Shown: positions 49,914 through 58,938, counted from the stretch's first letter. The stretch is DNA of 64,000 nt from UBA2767 sp965228625 (GCA_965228625.1 OZ245829.1:2666001-2730000); one strand, 5' to 3'. A program made the numbers and translations. The notes: generated by a model not told the origin, from the letters alone.

Positions 49914-49983
49914 GTCCCTCCACTCCGTATGGCGGCGTCCGCGTTGGGCTACCGGGTCCGGCCCCCATGGTCAAGCGGCGGCG

Positions 49984-50400
49984 TCAGCATCGGATGGCGC
50001 GGATATGCCCCTCGCCCGCATAGTCCAGAAGGTCGGGATCGCGGGTCACCAGCGCGCGCCCGCCGCTTCGCGACGTGGCGATCAGCAGCCGGTCGGCAAT
50101 GTCGCCCGGCGGGGCACCCGGCAGGCTGGCGGACTCGATGCAGATCTTCGGGGTGACCTCGGCAAGGGCGACGCCGGGCAGGTCGAGGATCATGTTGAAC
50201 CAGACCTCGACCGGCATCGAAAGCACGAGCTGCCCGCGCGCCACCAGCATGCCCACCTCCCAGGCCGACATGGGCGAAACCCAGAGATTGGCCGAGCGGG
50301 CGGCCTCTTCCACACGCTCGCGCGCCTCGGGGTCGAAATCGGCCTCCTCCAGAAGCCAGAGAAGCGCGCAGGTGTCGAGAAGAACGCCGCCTGTGGCCAT
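49984..50400 (-). CDS. PIN-domain (VapC-like) toxin
   Basis: A 138-aa PIN domain. Asp at residue 9 (LLDTCALLWLLEE), Glu in SPMSAWEVGML, Asp in DIADRLLIATS and Asp in ALVTRDPDLLDYA form the acidic metal centre of VapC-type ribonucleases. ATG at 50400 gives the family start; an in-frame start at 50424 is less likely. It lies 20 bp after the DUF7662 gene, on the same strand. The usual VapB-like antitoxin is absent. Confidence 0.8.
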   Translation of the reverse strand: MATGGVLLDTCALLWLLEEADFDPEARERVEEAARSANLWVSPMSAWEVGMLVARGQLVLSMPVEVWFNMILDLPGVALAEVTPKICIESASLPGAPPGDIADRLLIATSRSGGRALVTRDPDLLDYAGEGHIRAIRC

Positions 50401-50420
50401 CGACCGTCCCGAACCTCGCG

Positions 50421-50792
50421 TCACGCGACCGGAGCGCCGGTCGGTTTCGTCAAGTCGGTGCCGGCAACCATCTGGATGACGCCCTTGAGCGCGCCGTAAA
50501 GCGGCCGCGAGGGAAGAGGCGCGCTCCGCACCCGTGCCGCGGCCTCATCTCCAACCCGCACGAACTTCACCCGCTGGTGGTTCAGGTCCACGTCGGACGT
50601 CTTCCACCCGGCGGCGAGCCACGCCCGGCTGTGCGAATGGCCGGTCGGGTCGTTGCTCCACCACGCCGGATAGGCATATGCGCTGCGCGGCAGTGCGAAA
50701 CCCAGAACCGCTTCAATTTCGGAGAATTGCGCCGGCCAGTCGCCGGCTGCCATCTGCGCGAGATGGTTTTTCAACGCGTCGTACTTGCCCAT
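50421..50792 (-). CDS. DUF7662 protein, possible antitoxin partner of the PIN protein
   Basis: A 123-aa protein. The family pattern is visible: MGKYDALKNHLAQ, FSEIEAVLGFALPRSAYAYPAWWSNDP and HSRAWLAAGWKTSDVDLNHQRVKFVR. I recognise this as the DUF7662 type, whose function is unknown and which occurs near restriction and toxin genes. It is immediately upstream of the PIN gene and may be its antitoxin or a separate defence component; neither is proven. The upstream 120 bp is AT-rich. Confidence 0.65.
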   Translation of the reverse strand: MGKYDALKNHLAQMAAGDWPAQFSEIEAVLGFALPRSAYAYPAWWSNDPTGHSHSRAWLAAGWKTSDVDLNHQRVKFVRVGDEAAARVRSAPLPSRPLYGALKGVIQMVAGTDLTKPTGAPVA

Positions 50793-50915
50793 ACCCCAGC
50801 CAAACTTGTTACAAACTATGTTATCATATGTCTAAAACACAACCGCCTGATTTGCAACGGGAAATTCCTGGGTGGGCCGAGGAAAAACGGCGCACCAATG
50901 CCCTGAATCCGCACT

Positions 50916-52166
50916 TCAGGAGTGCTCGACCACGCGTTTTCCGCGGTCATTGGGCAGGAAATAGACGATCAGGTTCGAGATCAGCAAGGTCACGGCGAGA
51001 ATATAGAAGACGCTTTCAAGCCCCCAGCGGTCGGCGATGAGACCGCCGACAAGCGGCACCAGTGCGGAGAAAGCCGACTGGGCGCCGAACAGCAGGCTGA
51101 CGACGCTGCCGCTCATGGCGGGTGGAGCGAGATCCATGGCCCAGCTATGGATCACCGGGCGGACCGCGAACAGGGCCAGACCGAGCAGCGAAACGGCCAA
51201 AACGAACAGGATCATGCCGCTGACCAGGGTCAGGCCGACGAGGACGACGGTTGCGGCGGTCAGGCAGATCAGCGTCACCGGCTGGCGCCCGATACGGTCC
51301 GAGGCGACCCCGGCGACGGGACCGCCGACCATGCCGCCGATCTGCATGCTCATAAGCGCAAGGCCGAGTATGACGGGGCTGACCTCCAGGACATCCGCCA
51401 GATAGAGCGGCACGAACACGAGCAGCCCGTTCTGGGTCATGGAGCGGAACGCGGCCATGGTGCAGAGCCCGATGACCGCGCGATCGCGGAGAAGACCCGC
51501 CACGCCTTGCAAATATCCGCCAGCTCCGCCGTTTCTGTCCGCCCTCGCGTCGCTCTCCTTGTCGGCGCTGTTGAGCGCGAACAGGATCAGGGCGGCGACA
51601 ATGAGCACCGGGATGGTCACCACGCCGGCGGTCGCGTGCCACGACATGACAAGCAGCGCCGTTCCGGCGACGACGGGCGCGACCGCGTCGCCGACGCTGG
51701 CGCCAAGGGTATGGATGGCCAGCGCATAGCCGCGATTGCGCGGAAAGCACTGTGAGAGGTAGGAGATTGCGGCCGGATGCCAGAGATTGTTGGTCACACC
51801 GATCAGCACCACCAGCGGCACCAGCCAGATTGCCGACGTGACCAGCCCCATGGCCATCAGCGACGCCGCGCCAATTATGAGCGATGCCGCCTGAACCAGC
51901 ACCCGGCGGCCGCGGATATCGACCACTGCGCCGCTTCCGAGATTGGCAAGAAGCGACGAGACGTGGAACACGGTGACAAGTCCGCCTGCCTGGGTATAGG
52001 TGAGCCCGAACTCGCGGGCGATATAGGGAAGCAGAACGTAGAACGTCCCGAGAATCCAGTGGGTCCCGGCATGGCCCGTGGCGACGAGAAAGGCGGGCCC
52101 CTGGCCCCTCCAGTGCAATCCCGTCAGTCGCTCTATGGTTGAAGACACGTAAAGGACCACTCCCAC
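50916..52166 (-). CDS. MFS transporter
   Basis: A 416-aa major facilitator with 12 membrane segments. Loop motifs VVDIRGRRVLVQ and ASDRIGRQPVT are the conserved cytosolic MFS motif A in both halves. It resembles Fsr-like drug exporters or CynX-type transporters in length; the substrate is unknown. GTG at 52166 is taken as start. A hairpin-like palindrome lies 31-59 bp upstream. Confidence 0.83.
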   Translation of the reverse strand: MGVVLYVSSTIERLTGLHWRGQGPAFLVATGHAGTHWILGTFYVLLPYIAREFGLTYTQAGGLVTVFHVSSLLANLGSGAVVDIRGRRVLVQAASLIIGAASLMAMGLVTSAIWLVPLVVLIGVTNNLWHPAAISYLSQCFPRNRGYALAIHTLGASVGDAVAPVVAGTALLVMSWHATAGVVTIPVLIVAALILFALNSADKESDARADRNGGAGGYLQGVAGLLRDRAVIGLCTMAAFRSMTQNGLLVFVPLYLADVLEVSPVILGLALMSMQIGGMVGGPVAGVASDRIGRQPVTLICLTAATVVLVGLTLVSGMILFVLAVSLLGLALFAVRPVIHSWAMDLAPPAMSGSVVSLLFGAQSAFSALVPLVGGLIADRWGLESVFYILAVTLLISNLIVYFLPNDRGKRVVEHS

Positions 52167-52196
52167 GCCCGAACCGCGTTTGAAACCAAGTTCGTA

Positions 52197-52225
52197 AGCG
52201 TAATCAAGTCTTTTTGATTAACGCT
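52197..52225. promoter_or_regulatory. Palindrome upstream of the MFS gene
   Basis: TAATCAA, six bases, TTGATTA (52201-52220), extended by AGCG and ACGCT with one bulged base. It lies 31-59 bp before the MFS start and fits an operator over the promoter. No regulator gene is adjacent except the GNAT gene, so the binding protein is unknown. Confidence 0.45.
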
Positions 52226-52307
52226 GTGCGCATTTCTGCTCAACCCGGCGTCATCGGGTCGCAATGTTGACCATATATTGTGCAATGCAATGTAAACGCT
52301 TGAATTT

Positions 52308-52324
52308 TTGTGTGCAGCGCACAA
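52308..52324. promoter_or_regulatory. 17-bp near-palindrome upstream of the GNAT gene
   Basis: TTGTG-N7-CACAA with one mismatched pair inside (TTGTGTGCAGCGCACAA), 49 bp before the GNAT start codon. Likely an operator in the GNAT promoter. Its sequence differs from the MFS-side palindrome, so two regulators may act in this gap. Confidence 0.42.
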
Positions 52325-52372
52325 GATAGATAGGAGATTCGGGGGTGATTGGCGCGCCAAAAGGAGACGGCA

Positions 52373-52948
52373 ATGAACCGCAAACAGACAGAAACGGGGA
52401 CCACCCGAAAACTGTTTGTGACCGAATATCACAAATATCGCGACCACCTGCTGCGGCTGGATGGCGAGAGCCGCCGCATGCGCTTCGGCATGGCGGTCGA
52501 TGAAACTTTCATCCGGAATTACACGGAGCGGCTTCAGGACCTCAAGAGCATCATCTACGGCCACACCGTCGACGGTGAAGTGCGCGCGGCGGCCGAGCTG
52601 CGTCCGCTCGGCAATCCCGTCCACAGCGAGGCCGAGGCGGCGTTCTCGGTCGAGGCGCCGTTCCAGAACAGCGGCATCGGCACGGAGCTGCTCGGGCGTG
52701 TGGTCCGCGCGGCACGCAACCGCTCGATCCATCGCATCTACATGAACTGCCTGGCCGAGAACCGGCGCATGCAGGCGATCGCCAAGAAATATGACGCGGT
52801 GCTCGAGTTCGATCAGGGCGACGTCGTCGGGCGCGTCGCACCGTCGTCAGCCCACTACTTCTCGATCTGGCGTGAGGCGGTCGAGGACGAGATGGGTTTC
52901 GTCATGGCGGTACTGGACCTGCAGCGCAGGTTCCTGCCGGCGGCCTAG
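52373..52948 (+). CDS. GNAT-family N-acetyltransferase
   Basis: A 191-aa GNAT protein. The acetyl-CoA loop region is SGIGTELLGRVVRAARNRSIHRIYMNCLAENRRMQAIAKKYDA. AAGGAGA lies six bases before the ATG. The N-terminal part (FVTEYHKYRDHLLRLDGESRRMRFGMAV) matches a group often seen near stress or signalling genes. The substrate is unknown. It diverges from the MFS gene across a 206-bp region with two palindromes. Confidence 0.82.
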   Translation: MNRKQTETGTTRKLFVTEYHKYRDHLLRLDGESRRMRFGMAVDETFIRNYTERLQDLKSIIYGHTVDGEVRAAAELRPLGNPVHSEAEAAFSVEAPFQNSGIGTELLGRVVRAARNRSIHRIYMNCLAENRRMQAIAKKYDAVLEFDQGDVVGRVAPSSAHYFSIWREAVEDEMGFVMAVLDLQRRFLPAA

Positions 52949-52964
52949 AAGCTCCAGGCGCCGT

Positions 52965-54671
52965 TCAACCGCGCGCGGCGCCGAACGCCGCGAAAGCCGA
53001 CCCGTCGAGCCCGTGGCGCGCATACCACGCGTCGAGACGCGCGCGCGCTCTGTCCCCTTCGCGCAGTCCGAGAAACGCCGCGGCATTGTCCGACAGGAAA
53101 GCGCGGGCATTCTGCTCCGCGCCGGCGCCGACCCCGTAGACCTTGCGCCGGTACATATGCGCCAGAACCGGAAGGTAGTCGGCGTAGTAATACTCCTTGG
53201 ACAGCATCGACCAGTCAGACCCGTACAGAATCCGGCGCGCGCGCTTCTTGCCCCGCTCGCCGGCAAGGAAGCCCTTGCGGATCTGGCCAAGCGTCTCCGC
53301 CGCCTCGCGGCAGCGCTGGCCGATGCCGATGAAGTTGTCCATGACGACCTCCGGATAGTGCGAAAGGTCCGCATATACATTCGGGTAGGCGTCCATCAGG
53401 GTGCCGATCACGCCGCGCCACTCGGCGGTCTTTTTCACGTCGTGACCACCGCCGAAATGCGCCAGATTGAGCCGGAGACCTGACAGGCTGGGTTCGGCCA
53501 GGACCCGTGCCCAGTATTCCGGATGGGCGCGCTCCTCATAGCCCGCGTCCCGTCCCGAGCCGTCGTCGAACGACCCGGCTCCGTTGGACGGCGCGGCGTG
53601 CGCCATGATCGGCACGTCATGCTCGACGCAGAAACGATAGAGGGCGCGCAGCGCCTCATCGAGATGATACCCGAACGCGTCGGCAAACGGCGCCGCCGAT
53701 GCGTCCGCGGGAAACCCGCTCAACGGGATCTCGGCGTTGCCCAGCGCGCGAAAGCCCATCGGCGGATAGAGCTTCACCCCGAGGAACCCGCGATTGAGGA
53801 TCGCGTCCTGAACGGCCTCCAGGGCCGTGCGGCGGCGTGCCGGGGATTCCTCACCGACCTGCGCATTGTGGAAGGCGTCGTCCGCCTGCCGCCAGGGACA
53901 GAACGACACGAACCCGTGGCAGCGCCCGGGATTGAGCCGCTGCACCATCTCCATGAGCTCCACCTGCTGGTGTGGCGACGTCTGCTGCATCGAATGCACA
54001 CCCGAATCGAGATCGCCGATCACGCGATCGCTCTCGTCCGCGGCACTGAGCCAGTAGTCCATGTCCACCATGGACGGCGTGAACAGCGCGACCCGGACAT
54101 GCGGCTCATGGCGCGCGTTGGTCATCATGAGCGCCTCGAAGTTCTTGTGCCGGAACTGGGTCAGGATCAGCACCAGGTTCTTGATCGCGATGATGTTGTC
54201 GGCCACGTCGGCGCCGAAGCACGACCTGTCAGAGCCGCGGGCGAACTTTGGAAGCTCGTTGACGTTGGCGAGCGCCGCCGCTTCGCTCTCCCCCGCCAGG
54301 CGCGCTTCGAGCACGGCCCGCTCCTGCTCATAGCCCGGCGTGCGCCCGAGCATCTTGGCGGACGCTTCGCGGATCTTGCTCTCGAGCTTCTGCCTTTTCT
54401 TGGGGTCGAGGTGGACCGCGTAGTGCGGGAGAAACACCTTGGTGATGAACTGAAACGCGGGCACGTCGTGCGCATTGAAGATATGGCAATGCGCGTCGAC
54501 GATGGGCAATCCGTGAATCCAGGTGTCCTTTGCGCCGACCATGGACCGGCAGGCATTGGGGCATGTCACCGCATGCGCCAAAGTCGGCAAACCGGGCAGC
54601 AGCACTGCGCCGAGCCCGGCCGAAAGGCCGCGCAGCGCTGCCCGACGGCTTATGAGGTGTCCCGCTGTCAT
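52965..54671 (-). CDS. TAT-exported amidohydrolase-type metal hydrolase
   Basis: A 568-aa protein. The signal has a twin-arginine motif (ISRRAALRGLSAGLGAVLLPGLP) and cleavage near AHA. The mature TIM barrel has the metal HxH in VDAHCHIFNAHD, the His in PIMAHAAPSNGAG, LNLAHFGGGHD and the terminal Asp in ILYGSDWSML. This fits the amidohydrolase-2 (ACMSD/phosphotriesterase-like) group. Its folded cofactor export suggests a metal-loaded periplasmic enzyme. ATG at 54671 is chosen because the twin-arginine peptide starts there. Confidence 0.82.
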   Translation of the reverse strand: MTAGHLISRRAALRGLSAGLGAVLLPGLPTLAHAVTCPNACRSMVGAKDTWIHGLPIVDAHCHIFNAHDVPAFQFITKVFLPHYAVHLDPKKRQKLESKIREASAKMLGRTPGYEQERAVLEARLAGESEAAALANVNELPKFARGSDRSCFGADVADNIIAIKNLVLILTQFRHKNFEALMMTNARHEPHVRVALFTPSMVDMDYWLSAADESDRVIGDLDSGVHSMQQTSPHQQVELMEMVQRLNPGRCHGFVSFCPWRQADDAFHNAQVGEESPARRRTALEAVQDAILNRGFLGVKLYPPMGFRALGNAEIPLSGFPADASAAPFADAFGYHLDEALRALYRFCVEHDVPIMAHAAPSNGAGSFDDGSGRDAGYEERAHPEYWARVLAEPSLSGLRLNLAHFGGGHDVKKTAEWRGVIGTLMDAYPNVYADLSHYPEVVMDNFIGIGQRCREAAETLGQIRKGFLAGERGKKRARRILYGSDWSMLSKEYYYADYLPVLAHMYRRKVYGVGAGAEQNARAFLSDNAAAFLGLREGDRARARLDAWYARHGLDGSAFAAFGAARG

Positions 54672-54960
54672 GCCCGCATCATCCGCACCGTATGCCCGCG
54701 CAGCGTTGCGGCGCCGCCTCACTGCCGACCTGTGATGACCGGCGTGTGGCTGCCGGCGACTCCATCGGGAATCGCCGTGAAAGCCGCGTTTTCTCTTATA
54801 CGCCGCCGAGCCCGTATTCCGGCGGTCCCGGGTCGGCCGCAACGAGGGCCGCCGATATAACGCCTTCGTGAAGAACCGTTAGCATCGCGATTCCGTCCCC
54901 CGCCGTAAACCGACAGTACAGCCAATTCAGGTTCATCCCATAAACGAGGAGCTCTTGACG

Positions 54961-55134
54961 ATGATTCGCATGTTCGTGACCGCGGGCCTGGCCGTCGGCC
55001 TTTGGTCGGCAACGCTTCCCGCAAACGCGGCACCCGTCCTGCCCGAAACGGCCGCTCAGAAAGCCTGCCCGGCCGGCTGGGTCTGGGACAAGAACAAGAA
55101 GAAATGCGTGCGCGTGCCGCGCGGGTCCTACTAG
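54961..55134 (+). CDS. Small secreted Cys-pair protein (57 aa)
   Basis: A 57-aa protein with a signal peptide (MIRMFVTAGLAVGLWSATLPANA, cleavage after ANA) and a 34-aa mature chain containing two Cys in KACPAGWVWDKNKKKCVRVP. The single pair with Trp residues between resembles short, chitin-binding-like or disulfide-stapled exported peptides. GAGGAG (54948-54953) lies seven bases before the ATG. It ends 26 bp before a strong terminator. Function unknown. Confidence 0.7.
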   Translation: MIRMFVTAGLAVGLWSATLPANAAPVLPETAAQKACPAGWVWDKNKKKCVRVPRGSY

Positions 55135-55160
55135 AACCGGGGCCGGAATTCCCGCAATGA

Positions 55161-55193
55161 AAAAGCGGCCCGACGCTCAGTCGGGCCGCTTTT
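55161..55193. terminator. Strong bidirectional rho-independent terminator
   Basis: A perfect 14-bp stem (AAAAGCGGCCCGAC and GTCGGGCCGCTTTT) with a five-base loop GCTCA, flanked by A-run and T-run. It ends the small secreted-protein gene from the left and, on the other strand, terminates the porin gene from the right. Confidence 0.92.
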
Positions 55194-55218
55194 GGATTCA
55201 GATTTGGTCGAAGAGGCT

Positions 55219-55965
55219 CTAGCGGCCTGAGACGATGTCCCACGGGCTCCAGTCGAAGCGATAGCCGATCGCGCCGCGGACAGTGCTGCTGTCCAGATCG
55301 ACCTTGAAGGCGCCGCCGCCGACCTGTGCGAACTTTTCGTCCTCGTAGTCGGCATAGAGATACTCGACCCGGGCGAACCAGCGGTTGCTCATGGTCGTCT
55401 CGATGCCGCCGCCAACGACAATGCCGTAGACCTTCTTGTCATTGCTGCCGCCAACCAGTCCGCCCGAAACCTCGATCTCGGCGGAAGCCAGGCCGACCGT
55501 GCCATAAATGAGTGTGTTGGGTTGGACGAGAAAGCCGGCGCGCGCCTTCGTCTCCGAGCTGTAGTTCACCTCGGTCTGAGCCCCGAGGCCGTTTGCCGCA
55601 ATGCTCGTTCCGGTCTGGGTATCGCCGAAACTGTAAGCGCTGTCCGTTCCAAGCACCCAGTTTCCGACGTGCCAGGACGAGCCGAAGACGAAACCGCCGA
55701 CGAATGTGTCCTCGCTGTCGCGGATTGACACCAAAGGCGACCCCGGCCCGGTGTGTGAGATGCCGTAGTCGTAATCCGCCCAACCGGCATGTCCGCCGAA
55801 ATGAAAGCCTTCCCAGATCGTCCGGCCGGGAGCAGCCAGAGGTGCGGGCGGCGGAACAGGTACCGCTCCGATGTCGCCGCCAGCCTGTACCGGATTTGAA
55901 GCGAAGCCGATTGCCAGCGCCCCCGCCACAATCGCCGCTTTTGCCGTATGGAATATCTTGGTCAT
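55219..55965 (-). CDS. Outer-membrane beta-barrel protein (Omp25/porin-like)
   Basis: A 248-aa protein with a signal peptide (cleavage after VQA). The mature part is an eight-stranded barrel of the Omp25/OmpA-like type, with typical strands ending WEGFHFGGHAGWADYDYG and VRGAIGYRFDW. It resembles rhizobial and Brucella Omp25/Omp31 proteins. AGAGGGG lies before the ATG. Its stop codon TAG begins a sequence similar to the repeat after sucB. Confidence 0.82.
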   Translation of the reverse strand: MTKIFHTAKAAIVAGALAIGFASNPVQAGGDIGAVPVPPPAPLAAPGRTIWEGFHFGGHAGWADYDYGISHTGPGSPLVSIRDSEDTFVGGFVFGSSWHVGNWVLGTDSAYSFGDTQTGTSIAANGLGAQTEVNYSSETKARAGFLVQPNTLIYGTVGLASAEIEVSGGLVGGSNDKKVYGIVVGGGIETTMSNRWFARVEYLYADYEDEKFAQVGGGAFKVDLDSSTVRGAIGYRFDWSPWDIVSGR

Positions 55966-56170
55966 CGAGCCCCTCTTAAACTCAATACGCTCGCAATTGG
56001 CCCGAGATTAGCCGAGATCGGGACGGTTTTATGCAATTACCTTCAGGCGGTGAGAATTTTGCCGCGCAACGTTGCGAAAATACCACATATGCTGGTGGCA
56101 CCTGGCGGGGGACAACCGGGCATCCGGATACTGCGCGCAAGACGCGCATCGGCCTCGGCAAGAGGTAAAA

Positions 56171-57169
56171 TCAGGCGAGGATTTCGCGGTTTTGCGCCAG
56201 TTCCTTGAGGTTGCGTTCGGGCCGGGCGCCGATATGGGAAATGATTTCCGCGGCCGCCAGCCCACCGAGCCGACCGCAAGCTTCCAGCGGCAGCGACCGG
56301 GTGAGACCGTGCAGGAATCCAGCGGCGTAAAGATCGCCGGCGCCGGTGACATCAACGACCTGCTCAACCGAATCAGCCGGGATTTCGAAGGTGTCCTTGT
56401 CGGAGATCACAACGGACCCGCGTTCGGAACGTGTCAGGACGGCGATCTCCGCCTCCGCGCGCACCGCGCCCGCGGCCTCCTCGAAGGAGTTCAGCTCATA
56501 GAGCGAGGTGATCTCGGTCTCGTTGGCGAACAGGATGTCGACCCCGCCGCGCACGAGATCGAGGAAGTCCGAACGATGCCGATCAACGCAGAACGCGTCG
56601 GAGAGGGTCAGGGCGACCTTGCGCCCCGCCGTCCGTGCCAGCTTCGCCGCTTCGTGAAACGCCGCCTTCGCCTCGGGCCGGTCGAACAGGTACCCCTCCA
56701 GATAGGTGATCTGCGCCGCGGCGATGAGATCGCCGTCGACGTCTTCCGGCCCCAGCTCGGTGCTCGCGCCGAGAAACGTGTTCATCGTCCGCTCGCCATC
56801 CGGTGTCACGAGCACCAGGCAACGCGCCGTCGGAAGGCCGACGTCGGACGGCGGGGTATCGTAGGCGACGCCGATCGACGTGATGTCGTGCGCGAAGACC
56901 TTGCCGAACTGGTCACCGGCGACCCGGCCGATAAAGGCGCAGGTGCCCCCGAAAGAGGCGATGCCGGCGCATGTGTTCGCCGCGGAACCGCCGGACTGCT
57001 CCTGCGCCGGTCCCATATCGGCGTAGATGTCGTCGGCCCGGCTCGCGGTGACGAGCTGCATGAATCCCTTTTCCATGCCGTGATTGGACAGAAAGGCCTC
57101 ATCGCAACGCGCAATGATGTCGACGATTGCGTTGCCGATCCCGGCCACGTCAAACCTGCTGGCGCTCAT
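56171..57169 (-). CDS. PfkB-family carbohydrate/nucleoside kinase (adenosine kinase type)
   Basis: A 332-aa ribokinase-fold kinase. The FAD-free adenosine-kinase start is FDVAGIGNAIVDIIAR; GGSAANTCAGIASFGG is the first signature, and DVTGAGDLYAAGFLHGL near the end carries the anion hole and catalytic Asp. The adenosine-kinase subgroup is the best match, so purine salvage is likely, but sugar kinases share the motifs. The ATG at 57169 begins the family sequence. The frame upstream is noncoding. Confidence 0.84.
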   Translation of the reverse strand: MSASRFDVAGIGNAIVDIIARCDEAFLSNHGMEKGFMQLVTASRADDIYADMGPAQEQSGGSAANTCAGIASFGGTCAFIGRVAGDQFGKVFAHDITSIGVAYDTPPSDVGLPTARCLVLVTPDGERTMNTFLGASTELGPEDVDGDLIAAAQITYLEGYLFDRPEAKAAFHEAAKLARTAGRKVALTLSDAFCVDRHRSDFLDLVRGGVDILFANETEITSLYELNSFEEAAGAVRAEAEIAVLTRSERGSVVISDKDTFEIPADSVEQVVDVTGAGDLYAAGFLHGLTRSLPLEACGRLGGLAAAEIISHIGARPERNLKELAQNREILA

Positions 57170-57334
57170 GAAATCCCCTTCAACCCCCTCACCCGTTTTG
57201 AACCGGCGCACTATAGGCAGCACCGGCGCCCACGCAAGAGCCGTCTCGCGCTGGTATCGGGCGCGGGCGACCCCATATCTCGCTTGAGCTACACCTTCCC
57301 CTAGCGGCCAATCAAAGCACGCGCCACGCTCCAG

Positions 57335-58015
57335 ATGTTCTTCGCTGCGACCAAAGCCTTCTCCCAGCTCTTCTCGCCGCCCTTTCGCTCGGTGCTTTTC
57401 AAATCGCTCGGCCTGACCATCGGCCTGCTGCTTGTTGCGATCGTCGCGCTCACCACCCTGTTCGGGATGTTCGCCGCGCTTCCCGGCTGGGTGGAGTGGA
57501 CGATCCAGATCCTCGGCGGGCTCGGCCTCCTCATCGGCTCCATTTTTCTCATCGGCCCGATCACCGGGCTGATCGCCAGCCTGCATCTCGATGAAATCGC
57601 CGAGGAGATCGAACGCAGCGACTATCCGAACGAGCCGGCGGGCCACGCGCTCGGCACCATCGAGGGGATGAAGGTGGCGCTCAAGTTCGGCCTGCTGGTC
57701 ATCGGCGTCAACATCCTGGTGCTGTTTCTGCTGCTGGTGCCGGGCGTAAACGTCGTGGCGTTCTTCATCGCCAACGGGTACCTGCTCGGCCGCGAGTATT
57801 TCGAGCTCGCCGCGCTGCGCTACATGCCGCTCGCCGATGCGCAGGCGCTGCGTCAGGATCACCGGCTGCGGGTGTTTCTGTCGGGCCTGATCATTGCCGG
57901 CATGATCTCGGTGCCGTTGCTCAACCTGCTGACGCCCCTGTTCGCCACCGCCTTCATGGTGCACTCGGTCAAGTCCGTTCTGCCGCATCGAAGGGACACG
58001 TCTCCCTCCCCCTAG
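57335..58015 (+). CDS. EI24-domain (CysZ-like) membrane protein
   Basis: A 226-aa protein with about four to five membrane segments and the EI24/CysZ motif LVPGVNVVAFFIANGYLLGREYFELAALRYMP in the centre. In E. coli CysZ is a sulfate importer; alphaproteobacterial EI24 proteins are poorly characterised. It lies 165 bp from the divergent kinase gene and converges on the LysR gene with a four-base overlap. Confidence 0.8.
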   Translation: MFFAATKAFSQLFSPPFRSVLFKSLGLTIGLLLVAIVALTTLFGMFAALPGWVEWTIQILGGLGLLIGSIFLIGPITGLIASLHLDEIAEEIERSDYPNEPAGHALGTIEGMKVALKFGLLVIGVNILVLFLLLVPGVNVVAFFIANGYLLGREYFELAALRYMPLADAQALRQDHRLRVFLSGLIIAGMISVPLLNLLTPLFATAFMVHSVKSVLPHRRDTSPSP

Positions 58016-58938
58016 GCGGGCTCTTCGCCGGTGACGATAAGACCGATCTCGGAGAGCACCCAGGCGCGAAACGCGGCGACCTTGGGCGGCAGCGGCTTAA
58101 TGTCGGGATGAACCAGGTAGTAGCCGAACTCCGTCGGCAAGGCGTCGCCGAACGGCCGCACCAGCCGGCCCGCCGCCAGTTCGTCTCCGGCCAGTGACAA
58201 ACGGCCCAGCACGACCCCGTGCCCCTGAATCGCGGCCTGCAACGCGTGGTCGGCGAACGAGAAGCGCGGGCCCCGGCTCGCATCGATGTCGCCATGACCG
58301 GCAAGACGCAGCCACATCCGCCAGTAGGGCGACAGGCCGAGGGGAACCGTGGAATCATCATGCAACAGGGTGTGATGCGCCAGGTCCTCCGGTCCGTTCA
58401 GCGGGTGTGGGCCCTCGAGCAATTCCGGGCTGCACATGGGCGCGATGCTCTCCTGCGAAAGCTGGACCACGTCGAGGCCCGGATAATTCCCGCGTCCATA
58501 GCGGATGGCCGCGTCGACGCCGTCATCGGTGAAGTTGGACATGGTCATGCTGGCGGAGATCCGCAGGTCTATCTCCGGATGTTTGGCGGTGAATTGCTCA
58601 ACGCGCGGCACCAGCCAAAGGGCCGCGAAGGACGGGGCAACACTGACGGTCAGCACGCCGCTGTCGTCGCGCCCTCTCAGCAAGGCCACCGCCTCGGCGA
58701 GGCGGTCGAACCCCTCCGTCATGGGATCGAGCGCCGCGCGCCCCGCATCGGTGAGCGCGACCTGTCGCGTCATACGCCGGAACAGGGGAACGCCGAGGAA
58801 CTCCTCCAGTTGCCGGACCTGGTGGCTGATGGCGGGCGGGGTCACCCCGAGCTCGTCCGCGGCCTTGGCGAAGCTCAGATGCCGGCCCGAGGCTTCGAAC
58901 GCGCGCAGGGCATTCAGGGGCGGAAGGCGCCGGGTCAT
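58012..58938 (-). CDS. LysR-family transcriptional regulator (GcvA-like)
   Basis: A 308-aa regulator. The HTH is RRLPPLNALRAFEASGRHLSFAKAADELGVTPPAISHQVRQLEEFLG, which is the GcvA type; the C-terminal PBP domain follows with RYGRGNYPGLDVV. The divergent DUF1127 gene across a 121-bp AT-rich region with direct repeats may be its target. Ligand unknown. Confidence 0.88.
   Translation of the reverse strand: MTRRLPPLNALRAFEASGRHLSFAKAADELGVTPPAISHQVRQLEEFLGVPLFRRMTRQVALTDAGRAALDPMTEGFDRLAEAVALLRGRDDSGVLTVSVAPSFAALWLVPRVEQFTAKHPEIDLRISASMTMSNFTDDGVDAAIRYGRGNYPGLDVVQLSQESIAPMCSPELLEGPHPLNGPEDLAHHTLLHDDSTVPLGLSPYWRMWLRLAGHGDIDASRGPRFSFADHALQAAIQGHGVVLGRLSLAGDELAAGRLVRPFGDALPTEFGYYLVHPDIKPLPPKVAAFRAWVLSEIGLIVTGEEPA

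Noticed and set aside
50828..51040. Plus-strand frame starting MSKTQPPDLQREIPGWAEE, divergent from the DUF7662 gene
   Set aside because: After about 35 residues it runs antisense through the MFS gene and turns Arg-rich; it could be a truncated remnant but nothing supports a family.
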